Assembly: GCF_019800885.1 (NCBI RefSeq)
Contig: NZ_JAHVKE010000001.1
Location: 1,302,001 to 1,366,000, forward strand
Length of the DNA stretch: 64,000 bases
Direction of reading: 5' to 3'
Source: Maritalea mobilis
Lineage (GTDB): Bacteria; Pseudomonadota; Alphaproteobacteria; Rhodobacterales; Rhodobacteraceae
Part shown: one piece after another, positions 63,441-64,000 of the stretch
How positions within the stretch are numbered: the stretch's first letter is position 1
Layout: each line of letters opens with the position of its first letter
Position numbers and translations under genes: made by a program
Notes under the pieces: generated by a model
What the model was told of the DNA's origin: nothing
Database searches by the model: none
Seen by the model: the letters and a program-made list of their open reading frames with translations, nothing else

Positions 63441-64000
63441 TAATTAGGCTCCTGTAGGTCAGCCGCTTATTAACCATGCGGTCGATGGTCATTTCGATGA
63501 AATCCATAGTGCCGAACTGCGCTGTGTTGTGACGGAAGGAGAACTCCTTCACGTAGCGATGCAAGTGCTTGGCGCTCATGTAGTGATAGATGCCGATGTA
63601 GCCGCGCTTGAGCAGCGACCAGAAGCTTTCGATGCCATTGGTGTGAGCCATGTCGCGGATGTATTCGCCAGCCGAATGGTTCACGCGGATATGCTTGTAG
63701 CCCGCCGCAGAAAGACCAATGTAGCCGCCATGTGTGTCGGTCACGATGGTCGCGCCGCTCTTGCAGTGATCGCGAACAAACTTTTCCAGCTTAGGTGCTT
63801 TGGTGTTCTCGACCACTACTGCACGAACTGCGCCATTTTGATCGCGGACGCCAACCACAGCAGTTTTGCCGACTACGCCACGGCCCGCCCGAAGTTTCTT
63901 GTTGGCGTGTTTGTTCTTTTCACGCCCGCCCACATAGGTCTCATCAACCTGCATCTGACCGTCCATATGATCGTCGCGGTCTTTCAGCCAAGTCTCACGA
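63433..64000 (-). CDS. IS1595-family (ISXO2-like) transposase, N-terminus beyond the window
   Basis: DDE transposase; about 189 residues are visible and the frame remains open to the right edge, reading RETWLKDRDDH just before MDGQMQ. Catalytic residues: Asp in MQVDETYVGGREKNKHANKKL, second Asp in TIVTDTHGGYIGLSAAGY, and the Asn/Glu in MAHTNGIESFWSLLKRGYIGIYHYMS. The C-terminus (HLHRYVKEFSFRHNTAQFGTMDF) is characteristic. The stop codon overlaps the start of the P63C gene. An N-terminal zinc ribbon is expected outside the window. Confidence 0.9.
   Translation of the reverse strand, partial: RETWLKDRDDHMDGQMQVDETYVGGREKNKHANKKLRAGRGVVGKTAVVGVRDQNGAVRAVVVENTKAPKLEKFVRDHCKSGATIVTDTHGGYIGLSAAGYKHIRVNHSAGEYIRDMAHTNGIESFWSLLKRGYIGIYHYMSAKHLHRYVKEFSFRHNTAQFGTMDFIEMTIDRMVNKRLTYRSLINA

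Larger units (their letters stand above)
61659..64000 (-). mobile_element. IS1595-family-like element with passenger genes, right end beyond the window
   Basis: Proposed element running from a terminal-looking GGGGGCTATATA at 61659 to beyond the right edge. On its coding (minus) strand it has a transposase of the IS1595/ISXO2-like type, then a P63C-domain gene and a DUF3800 gene packed with 8-base overlaps. IS1595-family elements are known to sometimes carry passenger genes, and their ends commonly begin with GGG and duplicate about 8 A/T-rich bases. The end is flanked by AAAAATTA. The opposite end cannot be seen, so the element's limits are inference. Confidence 0.55.

Noticed and set aside
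1-64000. CRISPR array
   Set aside because: No regularly spaced direct repeats were seen and no cas-like proteins were recognised.

Overview
The window looks like chromosome of a high-GC alphaproteobacterium of the Rhodobacteraceae (roseobacter or purple non-sulfur type). The main clues are a puc light-harvesting operon (pucB, pucA, pucC, pucE) with two PpsR-type TGT-N12-ACA boxes over its promoter, a TRAP-TAXI transporter, and Rhodobacterales-like protein sequences throughout. No rRNA, tRNA or CRISPR array was recognised.

Layout. 1-4546 (minus): the start of an Mrp cation/proton antiporter operon (fused mrpAB, mrpC, partial mrpD). 5077-6836 (plus): cobT-cobS, the last steps of cobalamin assembly. 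7732-10603 (plus): the puc operon. 10887-19839: a TetR-type regulator divergent from a nine-gene plus-strand array (ABC importer, OsmC protein, acyl-CoA-dehydrogenase-fold flavoprotein, two-domain sulfurtransferase, cyanase, FAD reductase, [2Fe-2S] ferredoxin). I read this as an uncharacterised pathway for a small sulfur/nitrogen compound that ends in cyanate and sulfane sulfur. It is the strongest candidate here for an undescribed system. 19855-25474: a dienelactone hydrolase, TAXI TRAP transporter, LigI-like amidohydrolase and divergent LysR regulator with a textbook T-N11-A box, probably for uptake and ring opening of a lactone-type carboxylate. 25589-36055: a surface-glycan set with several glycosyltransferases, an FG-GAP/UnbV protein, two secreted or outer-membrane proteins and a sulfotransferase. 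36052-42446 (minus): a two-gene NRPS system, an acyl ligase fused to a carrier domain followed by C-A-T-TE with a TPR-like tail. 42650-49277 (minus): transglutaminase, ATP-grasp/alpha-E and transglutaminase/DUF2126 proteins, a conserved but poorly understood module. 49615-54839 (plus): acetyl-CoA synthetase, fused E1 alpha-beta, E2 and a stand-alone acyl carrier protein. 54951-58266 (minus): thiolase and a FadJ-type multifunctional enzyme.

From about 59.7 kb the composition becomes more AT-rich and the sequence looks acquired: a P4-type integrase (60138-61439), then an IS1595-like element (from about 61659 to beyond the right edge) that seems to carry a DUF3800 gene and a P63C-domain gene as passengers behind its transposase.

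Most transcription units are tightly packed (ATGA/GTGA overlaps at cobT/cobS, pucC/pucE, SBP/permease, amidohydrolase/TRAP, ligase/NRPS, ATP-grasp/DUF2126, acs/E1 and E2/ACP). Several are punctuated by strong GC hairpins between genes, which probably set transcript stability. All calls come from reading the sequence; no database search or structure prediction was run.
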